Assembly (NCBI GenBank): GCA_937124965.1
Contig: CAKZLB010000049.1
Span: 1-64,000, forward strand
Direction: 5' to 3'
Length of the DNA stretch: 64,000 nt
From: an uncultured Bacteroidota bacterium
GTDB taxonomy: Bacteria > Bacteroidota > Bacteroidia > NS11-12g > UBA9320
In this document: positions 17,419 through 25,154 of the stretch, piece by piece
How positions within the stretch are numbered: the stretch's first letter is position 1
How the letters are laid out: each line of letters begins with the position of its first letter
Position numbers and translations under genes: made by a program
Notes under the pieces: model-generated
Database searches by the model: none
Told to the model about the DNA's origin: nothing
The model's input: only the letters and a program-made list of their open reading frames with translations

Positions 17419-18018
17419 ATGATACACTCTATTCAACAAGAAATTGAAAACAAAATCAAATCGTTAAAAAGAGGGAGCATCCTATTCCCGTCGACATTTG
17501 ACGACTTAGGCAATGTTGAAGTAATAAAAAAGTCATTATTACGATTAACGAATAAGAAGTTCTTAGTTAGACTGGCACATGGTATTTATTTATATCCCAA
17601 ACAAGACCCTGTCTTAGGTAATTTATATCCCACAATAGAAGATGTCGCTGCGGCAATAGCAGATCGCGATAAAGCTCGAATTATTCCAACTGGAACGACT
17701 GCCCTTAATAAACTGGGCTTGTCGACTCAAGTTCCAATGAATATTGTATTCTTAACAGACGGAGCCTCCAGAAGTATTGTCGTAGGAAAAAGGACTATAA
17801 AATTTAAGCGGACAACGCCGAAAAACTTAGCCGTAAAAGGAAAAGTCAGTAGTTTGGTGGTTCAAGCTCTAAAAGAAATAGGAAAAGATAACGCCACAGA
17901 TGAGCAATTAAAACTCATTCGCAAGCACCTTAGGTTTGAAAAAAGAGAGAATTTACAACATGATGCAAAGTTGGCTCCGGCTTGGATAGCCAAAATTATT
18001 AAGAGTATTATTCAATGA
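17419..18018 (+). CDS. abiEi: AbiEi-like antitoxin / DUF6088 protein
   Basis: A 199-residue protein. Residues about 10-60 form a winged helix (RGSILFPSTFDDLG, then LVRLAHGIYLYPK, the typical antitoxin wing). The C-terminal domain runs from about 65, with IIPTGTTALNKLGLSTQVP. It is the antitoxin of a type IV system in which toxin and antitoxin do not bind each other, and it should also autoregulate. Its stop overlaps the start of the toxin gene (ATGA), so the two are translationally coupled. Confidence 0.9.
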   Translation: MIHSIQQEIENKIKSLKRGSILFPSTFDDLGNVEVIKKSLLRLTNKKFLVRLAHGIYLYPKQDPVLGNLYPTIEDVAAAIADRDKARIIPTGTTALNKLGLSTQVPMNIVFLTDGASRSIVVGKRTIKFKRTTPKNLAVKGKVSSLVVQALKEIGKDNATDEQLKLIRKHLRFEKRENLQHDAKLAPAWIAKIIKSIIQ

Positions 18019-19007
18019 AAAACTTTATCGAACTTAGTGAAACTGATAAATTAAATGTCTTCAATCAAACCAGTGAGCGTGCAGGGTTACCGACTTCTGC
18101 GATTGAAAAAGATTGGTGGGTAACATTGGCTTTGCATGTTATATTTTCGTTACCCTATGCAGACAAATTGGTCTTTAAAGGGGGAACTTCATTAAGTAAA
18201 GCTTGGAACTTAATCGAACGATTTTCGGAAGATATTGATTTAGCAATAGACCGACAACATCTTGGTTTTAAAGGCAAACTGAGTAAAACACAAGTTGGAA
18301 AATTGAGAAAAGCATCGTGTTCATTTATTGGAAATGACTTTTATAATGATCTCATTACCCAACTGACAAGACTAGGTATAAAAAATCATGAACTAGTTGT
18401 TCAAGAAACAGCAAACACTGACACTGATCCTTTGGTTATTGAATTAAGATACAAGTCAATAACGGAAGAGTCTGAATATTTAAGACCTAAGGTTTTGATA
18501 GAAGTTGGAGCCAGATCCTTAATGGTGCCAACAGATAATAAACCAATTCGATCTATGGTTTCTAGTCAATTCAGTGATTTACCATTTGCAGATAAAGAAA
18601 TAACAATTCCGGTAGTGTCACCAAAGCGAACATTTTTGGAAAAAATATTTTTGTTGCATGAAGAGTTTCAAAAAGAAACAAAATTTATTCGGGTAGAAAG
18701 AATGAGTCGTCATCTTTATGATTTAGAAAAGCTCATGGATACAAGTCACGGTACTGATGCACTGAACGATTTGGATTTATACAACACAATTGTATCGCAT
18801 AGAATGCATTTTAATGCAATACGAGGAATTGATTACTCAAACCATTCCCCTCGTTCCATCAATATTGTTCCCTCAGATGAAACAGTTAAGAATTGGGAAA
18901 AAGATTATAAAACCATGCAAGAAAGTATGTTTTATGGTTCTACATTAAGTTTTAAAAAACTAATGCTCCGTATAACTCAATTGAATGAGCGGATAAATGA
19001 ACAATAG
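18015..19007 (+). CDS. abiEii: AbiEii-like nucleotidyltransferase toxin
   Basis: A 330-residue protein of the DNA polymerase beta-like nucleotidyltransferase superfamily. Motif I is LVFKGGTSLSKAW (about residues 54-66) and the acidic pair is FSEDIDLAID (about 72-81), both standard for AbiEii/MenT toxins. A further basic VSPKRTFLEKIFLLHEE stretch is also family-typical. Such toxins modify tRNA or other RNA and cause phage-induced growth arrest. The stop codon (19005-19007) lies inside the duplicated arsR sequence, so the last residues may have been set by the insertion junction. Confidence 0.92.
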   Translation: MKNFIELSETDKLNVFNQTSERAGLPTSAIEKDWWVTLALHVIFSLPYADKLVFKGGTSLSKAWNLIERFSEDIDLAIDRQHLGFKGKLSKTQVGKLRKASCSFIGNDFYNDLITQLTRLGIKNHELVVQETANTDTDPLVIELRYKSITEESEYLRPKVLIEVGARSLMVPTDNKPIRSMVSSQFSDLPFADKEITIPVVSPKRTFLEKIFLLHEEFQKETKFIRVERMSRHLYDLEKLMDTSHGTDALNDLDLYNTIVSHRMHFNAIRGIDYSNHSPRSINIVPSDETVKNWEKDYKTMQESMFYGSTLSFKKLMLRITQLNERINEQ

Positions 19008-19246
19008 CTCATGGCCGTTCCGGAAATCGTTCCTTGAATGATGTCCATACTTTTCAATTCTTTTAGATGCTGACTGATAGTGGCCTGCGCAAGCCCAAAT
19101 TCAGCGACTAAAGTAGAATTGATGCAAACATTTGTTTTAATAAGATGCTGCAAGATTGCCACACGCGCTGGATGACCAAAAGCCATAGCGATGATTGCAA
19201 TAGCGTTTTGCTCTTCGGTAAATAAATTTGTTTTCGTTAATCCCAT
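18977..19246 (-). pseudogene. Truncated second arsR copy
   Basis: Reads MGLTKTNLF at 19246 and follows ArsR through the recognition helix to MSYC, then diverges into SFIRSFN and stops inside the antisense of abiEii. It keeps the DNA-binding region (89 residues) but lacks the last 28 residues of the intact copy, including the C-terminal Cys pairs. Many silent differences from the intact arsR point to an origin in another strain rather than a recent tandem duplication. It could still bind the operator, or be inert. Confidence 0.88.
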
Positions 19247-19319
19247 ATTTATACATTGCAATATTACGATTAATAACAAATACAAAACAAGAAAAGGGGG
19301 AATATATTTCTGAGGAAGG
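19001..19319. repeat. Direct duplication of arsR 5' region and promoter, copy 2
   Basis: Partner of 17009-17328, same orientation. Similarity starts within the last codons of abiEii and ends about 70 bp upstream of the arsR-copy start at GAGGAAGG. Recombination between the copies would remove the AbiE genes and leave a single ars promoter. Confidence 0.9.
19255..19270 (-). promoter_or_regulatory. Second copy of the arsR promoter/operator
   Basis: Identical 16 bp to 17263-17278. If active it would transcribe the truncated arsR and run antisense into the 3' end of abiEii. Confidence 0.45.
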
Positions 19320-19521
19320 AGATTGGTTGGGTGCGAGTTAGTTATACCCATATTCTACACATGTTGAATAAACCTCAAATTGCTTGTTTATTTTTGGGGG
19401 ATAAGCACAAGTAACTATGACAAACCGAAAGTTAACCTTTTCATTTAACCTTGGAATGAGGTTGTTTATCAGTAATTTTCAGTCGGATAGTCTTTAGTTT
19501 AGGCGCAATTTGAAGAAAACT

Positions 19522-20238
19522 ATGACCAAAAAGGAACAGATTGACAATAACAGACAAGACCTAATTGCGGCAATTGGAAAATCTATTGTTGGAGCTATTC
19601 CATTTGCAGGGCCCTTGTTAACCGAGATAATAGGAGCTGTTATTCCTAATCAAAGAGTTGACAGACTTACTAAGTACATAAAAACACTTGAAGACAAGAT
19701 TTCCCAAATTCCGAAAGACACGATTGAAAACTTAAAAGAAAATGAACACTTCATTGATCTTGTGGAAGAAGGATTTGTGCAGGCTTCTCGAGCTATAACT
19801 GATGAAAGAAGAAACTATATTGCTTCAATTTTAGCAAATGGAATAACAGATGATTCAATTGCGATAGAAGAATCCAAGTCTTTATTAAAGATTTTACAGG
19901 AACTGAATGATGTGGAAATTATTTGGTTAAGATTTTATCAAGTCTCAACAATTAATGGTGATGAAGAATTTAGAAAGCAGCATGAAAACGTATTAACACC
20001 AATTAGAGCCTACATGGAGGCTGACAAGGAGACGTTGCAAAAAGCTGCTCTTCAAGATAACTACAAAAAACACCTTGAAAGACTTGGACTAATCAAAAAC
20101 CATATAAGAACTGACTCAAAAACAAATATGCCTGAATTTGATAGATTTACGGGACAACCAAAAGTCTCTTATTCAGACATTACCCAACTCGGAAAAATGC
20201 TTTTAGAGCAGATAGGAATGGCCGGAGAAAATGAATAG
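19522..20238 (+). CDS. Accessory protein with amphipathic N-terminal GxxPFAGP segment (cassette 1)
   Basis: A 238-residue protein, taking ATG 19522 over an in-frame TTG at 19510. Residues about 15-45 form a glycine-rich hydrophobic stretch (SIVGAIPFAGPLLTEIIGAV) that could enter a membrane, then a coiled-coil region (LTKYIKTLEDKISQ), helices, and a C-terminal winged-helix-like part (LERLGLIKNHIRT). No named family is assigned. The combination of a possible pore segment with a soluble sensor-like region is common among defence and toxin effectors, but the role is inferred only. It is followed by attC-like site 1. Confidence 0.6.
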   Translation: MTKKEQIDNNRQDLIAAIGKSIVGAIPFAGPLLTEIIGAVIPNQRVDRLTKYIKTLEDKISQIPKDTIENLKENEHFIDLVEEGFVQASRAITDERRNYIASILANGITDDSIAIEESKSLLKILQELNDVEIIWLRFYQVSTINGDEEFRKQHENVLTPIRAYMEADKETLQKAALQDNYKKHLERLGLIKNHIRTDSKTNMPEFDRFTGQPKVSYSDITQLGKMLLEQIGMAGENE

Positions 20239-20245
20239 AAACTGC

Positions 20246-20375
20246 GCCTAACAATACATATAGCTTATGGCGGGTGAACGGCTTCCAGCAAGGTTTTCGC
20301 TCCGTAGCCAGCTTTGGTTTCGGTGGACAGGAAAGTGCTTCTAAACCGCCACAAGCTAAATGCAAACCGTTGTGC
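20246..20375 (+). other. attC-like site 1 (130 bp, long type)
   Basis: Starts with GCCTAAC (consensus RYYYAAC) at 20246-20252 and ends with GTTGTGC (consensus GTTRRRY, one mismatch) at 20369-20375. Inside, TAGCTTATGGCGG on the left is complemented by CCGCCACAAGCTA on the right. It is the same length and closely related in sequence to site 3 and related to site 10. The 5' end of its cassette, TTAGGCGCA at 19499-19507, is the exact complement of TGCGCCTAA at the cassette's 3' end. Confidence 0.72.
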
Positions 20376-20400
20376 GTGATTTGAAAAAACAATACAGTTA

Positions 20401-22317
20401 ATGAATCGAATTATTTCACATGAGCTTTCAAAATTTGGAAAAATTGATATCGCACTGCATGCGAAATCGACTGTTTTCTATAATCAGCTTGAAGCTGATG
20501 GACTCATTGACTATTTAAAAAACCTTGACCACCTTGGGTTTATTTCAAAATCCAATCCCGGAAATAACCATAAGCGTTGGGATTATGTAATGCTTCAATT
20601 CTATGTTCTACACAAACTAAAAGATGAAGTATTCAGAACAGGACTAAGCAGTAGTCATAGAATTGATAATCATAATCAGACTTCAGGATTAGTCATTTTA
20701 CAAATCGCTATCCTTTTCGCGAACATTGGTCATTTGAAAGGGACGTTATCTTCGGAAATTGCGTTGTTAAATTTTTTTGAAAACAATGGTCAACAAAAAA
20801 ATGAGTTCTTCAGTGAAATTGATAATTCACCAAGATGGAGGCCATTTGCTGAGAATATTCTGAACACAAAGGATTACTACAAAGTAAAATATCTCGTAGC
20901 CTTAAACTATTTGTTAAAAAACAATAACGACCCTTTAGTAGAAGAAATAATCTATTCATTTTTCAAAAATTCACTGATAGATGATGATCCAAAACTCCGA
21001 AAGCTTAAATGGATATTTCATAAAGTAAGGCAAATCAGTTTTGTTTATTTAGACAGCTTTAATAGTGACTTTCCCTTTCTCATAGATATTACCAAAATCC
21101 TCCTAAATACGGGAAATTATAAACCAGTATTCAATCCAAATTCTTTCGATTTCGAAGGATTCTATGATGCTGCTGAAACGACTTTGACTAAAAAGCTTTA
21201 TATATCTGAGTACGCCTCTAAGCTTTTGGAACACAACAAATTGACTTTTGCTGATTTTTTAAATAGAGAAATTTTAAGAACAGGGAATAACAAATTAGTT
21301 TTTGAAAATTTCGTTTGTAGCTTATATAGTAGGAATGTCAAGGCATTTGAAATAACAAATCCTCCCGAACAAATTTGTTTACAATTCTACTTATCAAAAG
21401 AAGACATAGAGTTCTTTGGTGTAAAACAAGAGTTGTTCAACTATCAAAATGCGATTCTTTCCAATTATCAAAGAGAAGCCGGACTAAACACTCTATTAAA
21501 CCGAAATCTGACCCACAAGAACCATAGAGTTTCTTTAATTCATGATGGTCGTAAATCAATATTTTTTAATAACCTAATAATTAGAAAAGATGAGTTATTG
21601 GAATCCGATCAAAGTCAATTTCTACTCAATTACTTCATACTACACAAAAAATATCTAGAAATATTTGAATACATAGGGCCGATACAAAACTTGAAGACAA
21701 TAGCGACAACATTTTTGGTAAAACACTATTCAAGAAAAGTCTTTTTACAAGTGTGTAAAGTTCTTTTTGATTTTGAACATAAACTAAGTGCCTATATCAA
21801 ATTTGATAATCAGCAACTGATTCATGAATTAACTAAAGTAAATCCTTCATTTTCGCCTACGGGATTTATTAAATCCAAACCAAATCTTATTGAATTAATA
21901 AATGGTTACTTAAACCTACCCAGCATACCAAATGACATTAAAAATAACTTTGGAATAGCTAAACACATTGTAGAGAATGTCACAGGAGTTAAGAGATATT
22001 TTAACGCATTTTTTTGCTTATTCCCAATTGAGCTTGACAAATACAACTTAGACCCTACAAAACTATATTTACAACAAAACCCTGAAACCGTAAAAACCAT
22101 TACTGATATTGACTTTCTTCTCGTGCTCTTTAATGAAAGTAACTTTGAGTTTTACATAATCGAAGGGAAAGATCAGGATAATGGGTTCGAAAGAGCGGTA
22201 AGAGACGATTTTAATAATCGAATTATACCTAATTTGAGATTCTCAAACTCCGTGTCGGCAATTCAGATTGTAAACCTTCCTCAAGCAAAAGGTGGATATG
22301 TAACAATAAAAAATTAA
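20401..22317 (+). CDS. Large cassette-borne protein: HD-like N-terminus, PD-(D/E)XK-like C-terminus (cassette 2)
   Basis: A 638-residue protein of no recognised family. Residues about 55-111 suggest a degenerate HD hydrolase core: NNHKRWDYVML supplies a histidine, but the expected HD pair reads AN in FANIGH. The middle is helical. The C-terminus has a nuclease-like pattern: acidic DID at 569-571, a hydrophobic strand, then YIIEGKD (Glu588 and Lys590) followed by a helix, as in PD-(D/E)XK enzymes. It sits alone between attC-like sites 1 and 2. A defence or DNA-processing role is inferred from the C-terminal motif. Very long for an integron cassette gene. Confidence 0.62.
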   Translation: MNRIISHELSKFGKIDIALHAKSTVFYNQLEADGLIDYLKNLDHLGFISKSNPGNNHKRWDYVMLQFYVLHKLKDEVFRTGLSSSHRIDNHNQTSGLVILQIAILFANIGHLKGTLSSEIALLNFFENNGQQKNEFFSEIDNSPRWRPFAENILNTKDYYKVKYLVALNYLLKNNNDPLVEEIIYSFFKNSLIDDDPKLRKLKWIFHKVRQISFVYLDSFNSDFPFLIDITKILLNTGNYKPVFNPNSFDFEGFYDAAETTLTKKLYISEYASKLLEHNKLTFADFLNREILRTGNNKLVFENFVCSLYSRNVKAFEITNPPEQICLQFYLSKEDIEFFGVKQELFNYQNAILSNYQREAGLNTLLNRNLTHKNHRVSLIHDGRKSIFFNNLIIRKDELLESDQSQFLLNYFILHKKYLEIFEYIGPIQNLKTIATTFLVKHYSRKVFLQVCKVLFDFEHKLSAYIKFDNQQLIHELTKVNPSFSPTGFIKSKPNLIELINGYLNLPSIPNDIKNNFGIAKHIVENVTGVKRYFNAFFCLFPIELDKYNLDPTKLYLQQNPETVKTITDIDFLLVLFNESNFEFYIIEGKDQDNGFERAVRDDFNNRIIPNLRFSNSVSAIQIVNLPQAKGGYVTIKN

Positions 22318-22328
22318 AGAAAAACCAC

Positions 22329-22388
22329 TTACAACATTGTATTTAGTGCATGCCCTGCGGGATACGCACCATATGCGAGACGTTAGCT
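22329..22388 (+). other. attC-like site 2 (60 bp, short type)
   Basis: Left core TTACAAC at 22329-22335, right core GTTAGCT at 22382-22388. The middle folds as GTGCATGCCC against GGGATACGCAC. The left arm CACTTACAAC complements the start of its own cassette, GTTGTGCGTG (20369-20378), at 8 of 10 positions. Confidence 0.68.
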
Positions 22389-22395
22389 AGAACCT

Positions 22396-23355
22396 ATGAC
22401 GACATACCAAGACATATCAACCATAACAAATAATGCATATAGACTTGCCGACCTTATCACTGGTGGGCACTATAGCAACATTTTGTATTATGAATTTCAC
22501 GAAGTAGTAGACCCAACAGGAATTTTTAATTGCTTAGAGGGTTTGAAAGCGTTTTCAGAACGTTCAGAAGACTTTTATAAAATATTTCTTTCATATGGTT
22601 TTGTTGACGAAGAACCTGCAATCATACACGTTGCAGTTAAGTTAGCAAACGACTGGTTTATTGCTCACGACTGCGGTTCTAACTATTATCTTGGTTATGG
22701 ACCGACTGGTATATTAAAACTTCGAGAAGCTTGTGCGAGCAAGAATATTGCTGGTTTTATAAGTGACGACAAATTTGAAAAATGGCTAAAACTAAAATTT
22801 GGAAGTCCGAAAAAGCAATTAAAATCGGATAAAAAAAGCATAGAACAACTTCAATTTAAGAGGTTAATTAAATCGATTCAATTTTTGACAAATGACATGC
22901 AAAGAAGACCTGAAGAATATCAGGGATTAAATGAGGAAAGTATTCGTAACCGCATGTTGTTACCAATAAACGTAACCTTTAAAGGACGAGGAAATGCGGA
23001 AGCTAAAAATTGCAAAGGAAAAACGGACATACTAGTTAAGACAAAAGATGGTTTAAACGAACATATTTTTGAATTAAAAGTATGGGACGGAATTGACACA
23101 CTTACAAAGGCAATTAAGCAATTGCGAGGCTATTTAAGTTGGCACAACAACTTCTGTGGTATTATTATGATCTGTTACAAATCTGACTTTACAAGTATCT
23201 TAAAAAAAGCTGAGAAACATTTGACAGACAATTTCAACTTTGACAACAGAGAAAGGTATATACGAAACGAATTTCGCTTTAAGCTTCATCATCCAACAGA
23301 CAAATTCAAACATATTGAAACACATTTGACATTTATAAATCTTAAAACAACTTGA
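22396..23355 (+). CDS. Cassette-borne PD-(D/E)XK nuclease-like protein (cassette 3)
   Basis: A 319-residue protein. The C-terminal half has a clear PD-(D/E)XK layout: a helix with EESIRNRMLLP (about 180-190), GKTDI with Asp211, then HIFELKVWDG with Glu226-x-Lys228, and a following QLRGY that matches the QxxxY motif of Cas4/RecB-type nucleases (Gln242, Tyr246). The N-terminal half (1-150) is alpha/beta and unrecognised. Probably a DNA-cutting accessory or defence protein. It starts 8 bp after attC-like site 2, and its cassette ends match perfectly (GTTAGCT and AGCTAAC). Confidence 0.7.
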   Translation: MTTYQDISTITNNAYRLADLITGGHYSNILYYEFHEVVDPTGIFNCLEGLKAFSERSEDFYKIFLSYGFVDEEPAIIHVAVKLANDWFIAHDCGSNYYLGYGPTGILKLREACASKNIAGFISDDKFEKWLKLKFGSPKKQLKSDKKSIEQLQFKRLIKSIQFLTNDMQRRPEEYQGLNEESIRNRMLLPINVTFKGRGNAEAKNCKGKTDILVKTKDGLNEHIFELKVWDGIDTLTKAIKQLRGYLSWHNNFCGIIMICYKSDFTSILKKAEKHLTDNFNFDNRERYIRNEFRFKLHHPTDKFKHIETHLTFINLKTT

Positions 23356-23374
23356 CGAAAGAACGAAAGGTAAC

Positions 23375-23504
23375 AGCTAACACGGCATATATCTTATGGC
23401 GGGTAAACGCCTGCCAAGAAGATTTTCGCTTTTTAGCTAGCTTTGGTTTGGGTGGACAGGTAAGTACTTCGAAACCGACACGAGCCTTAGCCAAACCGTT
23501 GTGT
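23375..23504 (+). other. attC-like site 3 (130 bp, long type)
   Basis: Left core AGCTAAC at 23375-23381, right core GTTGTGT at 23498-23504. It shares with site 1 the blocks CTTATGGCGGGT, TTTTCGCT, GCTTTGGTTT, GGTGGACAGG and CAAACCGTTGTG and has the same total length. Left core and the start of its own cassette (22382-22388) are perfectly complementary over 7 bases. Confidence 0.75.
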
Positions 23505-23525
23505 ACTATACTAAAGAATTAATAA

Positions 23526-24107
23526 ATGGTGCAAGTTTTCCTGATTTTAACCAAATTTATGGTCGCCGGAATATTCTCGATGGTGTCTATCATATTTCTT
23601 ATTTCTACTATCATAAAATGGAAAAAGAAAAACAGCTTCAGATTGTCTTTTGGTCTATTTATGGCTTTTGGATTATTTGCACTACTGACTTTTAATATTG
23701 ACTTGACTTCGGCAGAATTTACAACAAGAGAGGACTCTATTGGAGCATTCAAGGATAATTTTGGATTTGAACCGCCCGAAACAGTTGAAAATATAAAACA
23801 TAAGAACTTCGCTTTATATGATGCTTCAGCTCATTGGATGTCATTCACTTACGATTCAATTGTTTTTGAAAAAATTCGTCTCCAAGATCAGCCGCTGTCA
23901 ATTGCCGATCCCAATACAAATGAACATTCCCAAATAATTAATGAGTTTAGCCGTGAGAACCCGAATGCCCCTGAATGGTGGATATCACCAACTTCAATTA
24001 CAGGTACAATCTATTATAAAAAAGATTTTTTAAACCACACTTTTAGCGAATACTATTTATATCGGTCAGGGGACATGATTCATCTGATGGTTCATTATTT
24101 TGATTAA
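23526..24107 (+). CDS. Two-helix membrane protein, unknown (cassette 4)
   Basis: A 193-residue protein with two hydrophobic segments (about residues 3-27 and 39-57) and a soluble C-terminal domain from about 62 with GFEPPETVENI and a hydrophobic end (YLYRSGDMIHLMVHYFD). The start could also be Met12 or Met19. Its cassette ends match: GTTGTGTACTATA at 23498 against TACAGTATACAAC at 24108-24120 (11 of 13). No family is recognised. Confidence 0.6.
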   Translation: MVQVFLILTKFMVAGIFSMVSIIFLISTIIKWKKKNSFRLSFGLFMAFGLFALLTFNIDLTSAEFTTREDSIGAFKDNFGFEPPETVENIKHKNFALYDASAHWMSFTYDSIVFEKIRLQDQPLSIADPNTNEHSQIINEFSRENPNAPEWWISPTSITGTIYYKKDFLNHTFSEYYLYRSGDMIHLMVHYFD

Positions 24108-24113
24108 TACAGT

Positions 24114-24198
24114 ATACAACAACGCCTATGACCAATGCTTACCTTCAGCAATCAAAAAATGTTAATGCGTTAGCCAATGTAATATGGCTATGTTGTAA
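24114..24198 (+). other. attC-like site 4 (85 bp)
   Basis: Left core ATACAAC ending at 24120, right core GTTGTAA at 24192-24198. The left part ACAACAACGCCTATGACC pairs imperfectly with the right part ATATGGCTATGTTGT. Confidence 0.62.
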
Positions 24199-24210
24199 CT
24201 TAGCTTCCTT

Positions 24211-24348
24211 ATGAAAATCCAACTAATAAACCCCGCTCTGCTCATAGCCAAACAAATTCAAACAAATCTCTCAAAGAATACCAAAAAACTACCAAAGCTC
24301 ACAAGTTCATTTCATTGGGTTACGAGGATGTTTTCAACAGGTTGCTAA
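24211..24348 (+). CDS. Possible 45-residue peptide in cassette 5
   Basis: ATG at 24211 opens a frame of 45 codons ending TAA at 24348, beginning MKIQLINPALLIAKQ and basic overall. It starts 13 bp after attC-like site 4, the usual place for a cassette gene, but the coding potential is weak and the cassette may carry no functional gene. Confidence 0.25.
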   Translation: MKIQLINPALLIAKQIQTNLSKNTKKLPKLTSSFHWVTRMFSTGC

Positions 24349-24413
24349 ATCTTTAATTGTGATAGATTATTTTTGATGGAAGTAGTACAATCAACTTGAT
24401 TATAACCGAATAA
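24328..24413 (+). repeat. Leader repeat, copy 1
   Basis: Begins ATGTTTTCAACAG and ends ACCGAATAA. It aligns over its whole length to 25072-25154, sharing GATTATTTTTG (which contains TATTTTTG, a -7 box), TGGAA, TAG, ACAA and CAAC blocks. Here it is not followed directly by a gene. Confidence 0.7.
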
Positions 24414-24484
24414 AACCAATGTCTACAATCACCCTTTACAGAGTAGTTAACAGAATGTTTTGTTCTGATAGGTTTTAGTTGTAA
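24400..24484 (+). other. attC-like site 5 (degenerate, tentative)
   Basis: Right core GTTGTAA at 24478-24484 is supported because it complements the far end of cassette 6. The left core TTATAAC (24400-24406) is only a guess. ATAAAACC and GGTTTTAGTT could pair inside. Confidence 0.4.
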
Positions 24485-24489
24485 AACGT

Positions 24490-24978
24490 ATGAAAATCGC
24501 AATAAAGATAATTTTTACAATAGCAATTGCTGGACTGTTTCAGCAATGCAATTTGATCACCTCTAAAAAACATGATCGAATTTTAAAATATTACTCAAAA
24601 GATAAACCAACTACAGAATTAAAATTTGAGTTAACAATTACTAAAATTGACAGTGGTTATAGTTATAAATACTCCGACCCTTTGCGTGAAGAACCAAGTT
24701 TTGAGTACATAAAATCTGGAGAATTTATATATGATGGTGGAATAAAATTTGAAACAATAAAATTTGGAGACTACAACTTTAAAAAAGACAACGAAAACGA
24801 GTTTGATCTATATATTGCCGTTGGGAATTATTTGGATGGACCTGGACCACTTCTGTTTAACGACAAATATGGAGTTCTAAACGCTTCAAATGCTTGGGGC
24901 AATAATGTTCTCTTTACACCTGAAAAAGGAAAATCTATAATTGAACGAATGGTCCTGAAAAACATTAAAAACAAATAA
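24490..24978 (+). CDS. Exported protein or lipoprotein, unknown (cassette 6)
   Basis: A 162-residue protein with a signal sequence (residues 3-18) ending GLFQQC. Cys20 may be lipidated although the preceding residues are not a classical lipobox. The mature part is charged and beta-rich (KFELTITKIDSGYSYKY). Its cassette ends match: GTTGTAAAACGTAT at 24478 against ATACGTACTTCAAC at 24978-24991 (11 of 14). The stop codon lies inside the cassette end. No family is recognised. Confidence 0.6.
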   Translation: MKIAIKIIFTIAIAGLFQQCNLITSKKHDRILKYYSKDKPTTELKFELTITKIDSGYSYKYSDPLREEPSFEYIKSGEFIYDGGIKFETIKFGDYNFKKDNENEFDLYIAVGNYLDGPGPLLFNDKYGVLNASNAWGNNVLFTPEKGKSIIERMVLKNIKNK

Positions 24979-24984
24979 TACGTA

Positions 24985-25064
24985 CTTCAACATTGGGTAT
25001 AAGTCATAGCCGCACAAAGCCTGCGCACCTTCCAAGCTACGCCTCGTACCCGTTACCGTTAGAT
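24985..25064 (+). other. attC-like site 6 (80 bp)
   Basis: Left core CTTCAAC at 24985-24991. The right core is either GTTAGAT at 25058-25064, a perfect GTTRRRY, or GTTACCG six bases earlier, which fits the related site 9 better. The arm CAACATTGGGTA pairs with TACCCGTTACCGTT. It shares CACAAAGCCTGCGCACCTTC-type sequence with site 9. Confidence 0.6.
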
Positions 25065-25071
25065 TACTAGT

Positions 25072-25154
25072 ATGTTTTCAACAGAAGACTACATCTTAGA
25101 TGGTGATCGATTATTTTTGGTGGAAATAGAACAAACAACGTTAGAAACCGAATA
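25072..25154 (+). repeat. Leader repeat, copy 2, upstream of the gene at 25155
   Basis: Homologous to 24328-24413. It abuts the ATG of the gene at 25155 and contains TATTTTTG, so it is probably a mobile cassette promoter or leader. Confidence 0.7.

Noticed and set aside
19352-19497. attI or integrase remnant at the left edge of the cassette array
   Set aside because: No integrase-like frame on either strand and no recognisable attI; only a short AACCTTGG/AGGTT hairpin is present.
20180-20392. Minus-strand frame across attC-like site 1
   Set aside because: It is the antisense of the palindrome; a similar frame appears at 30070-30315 only because sites 1 and 10 are homologous.
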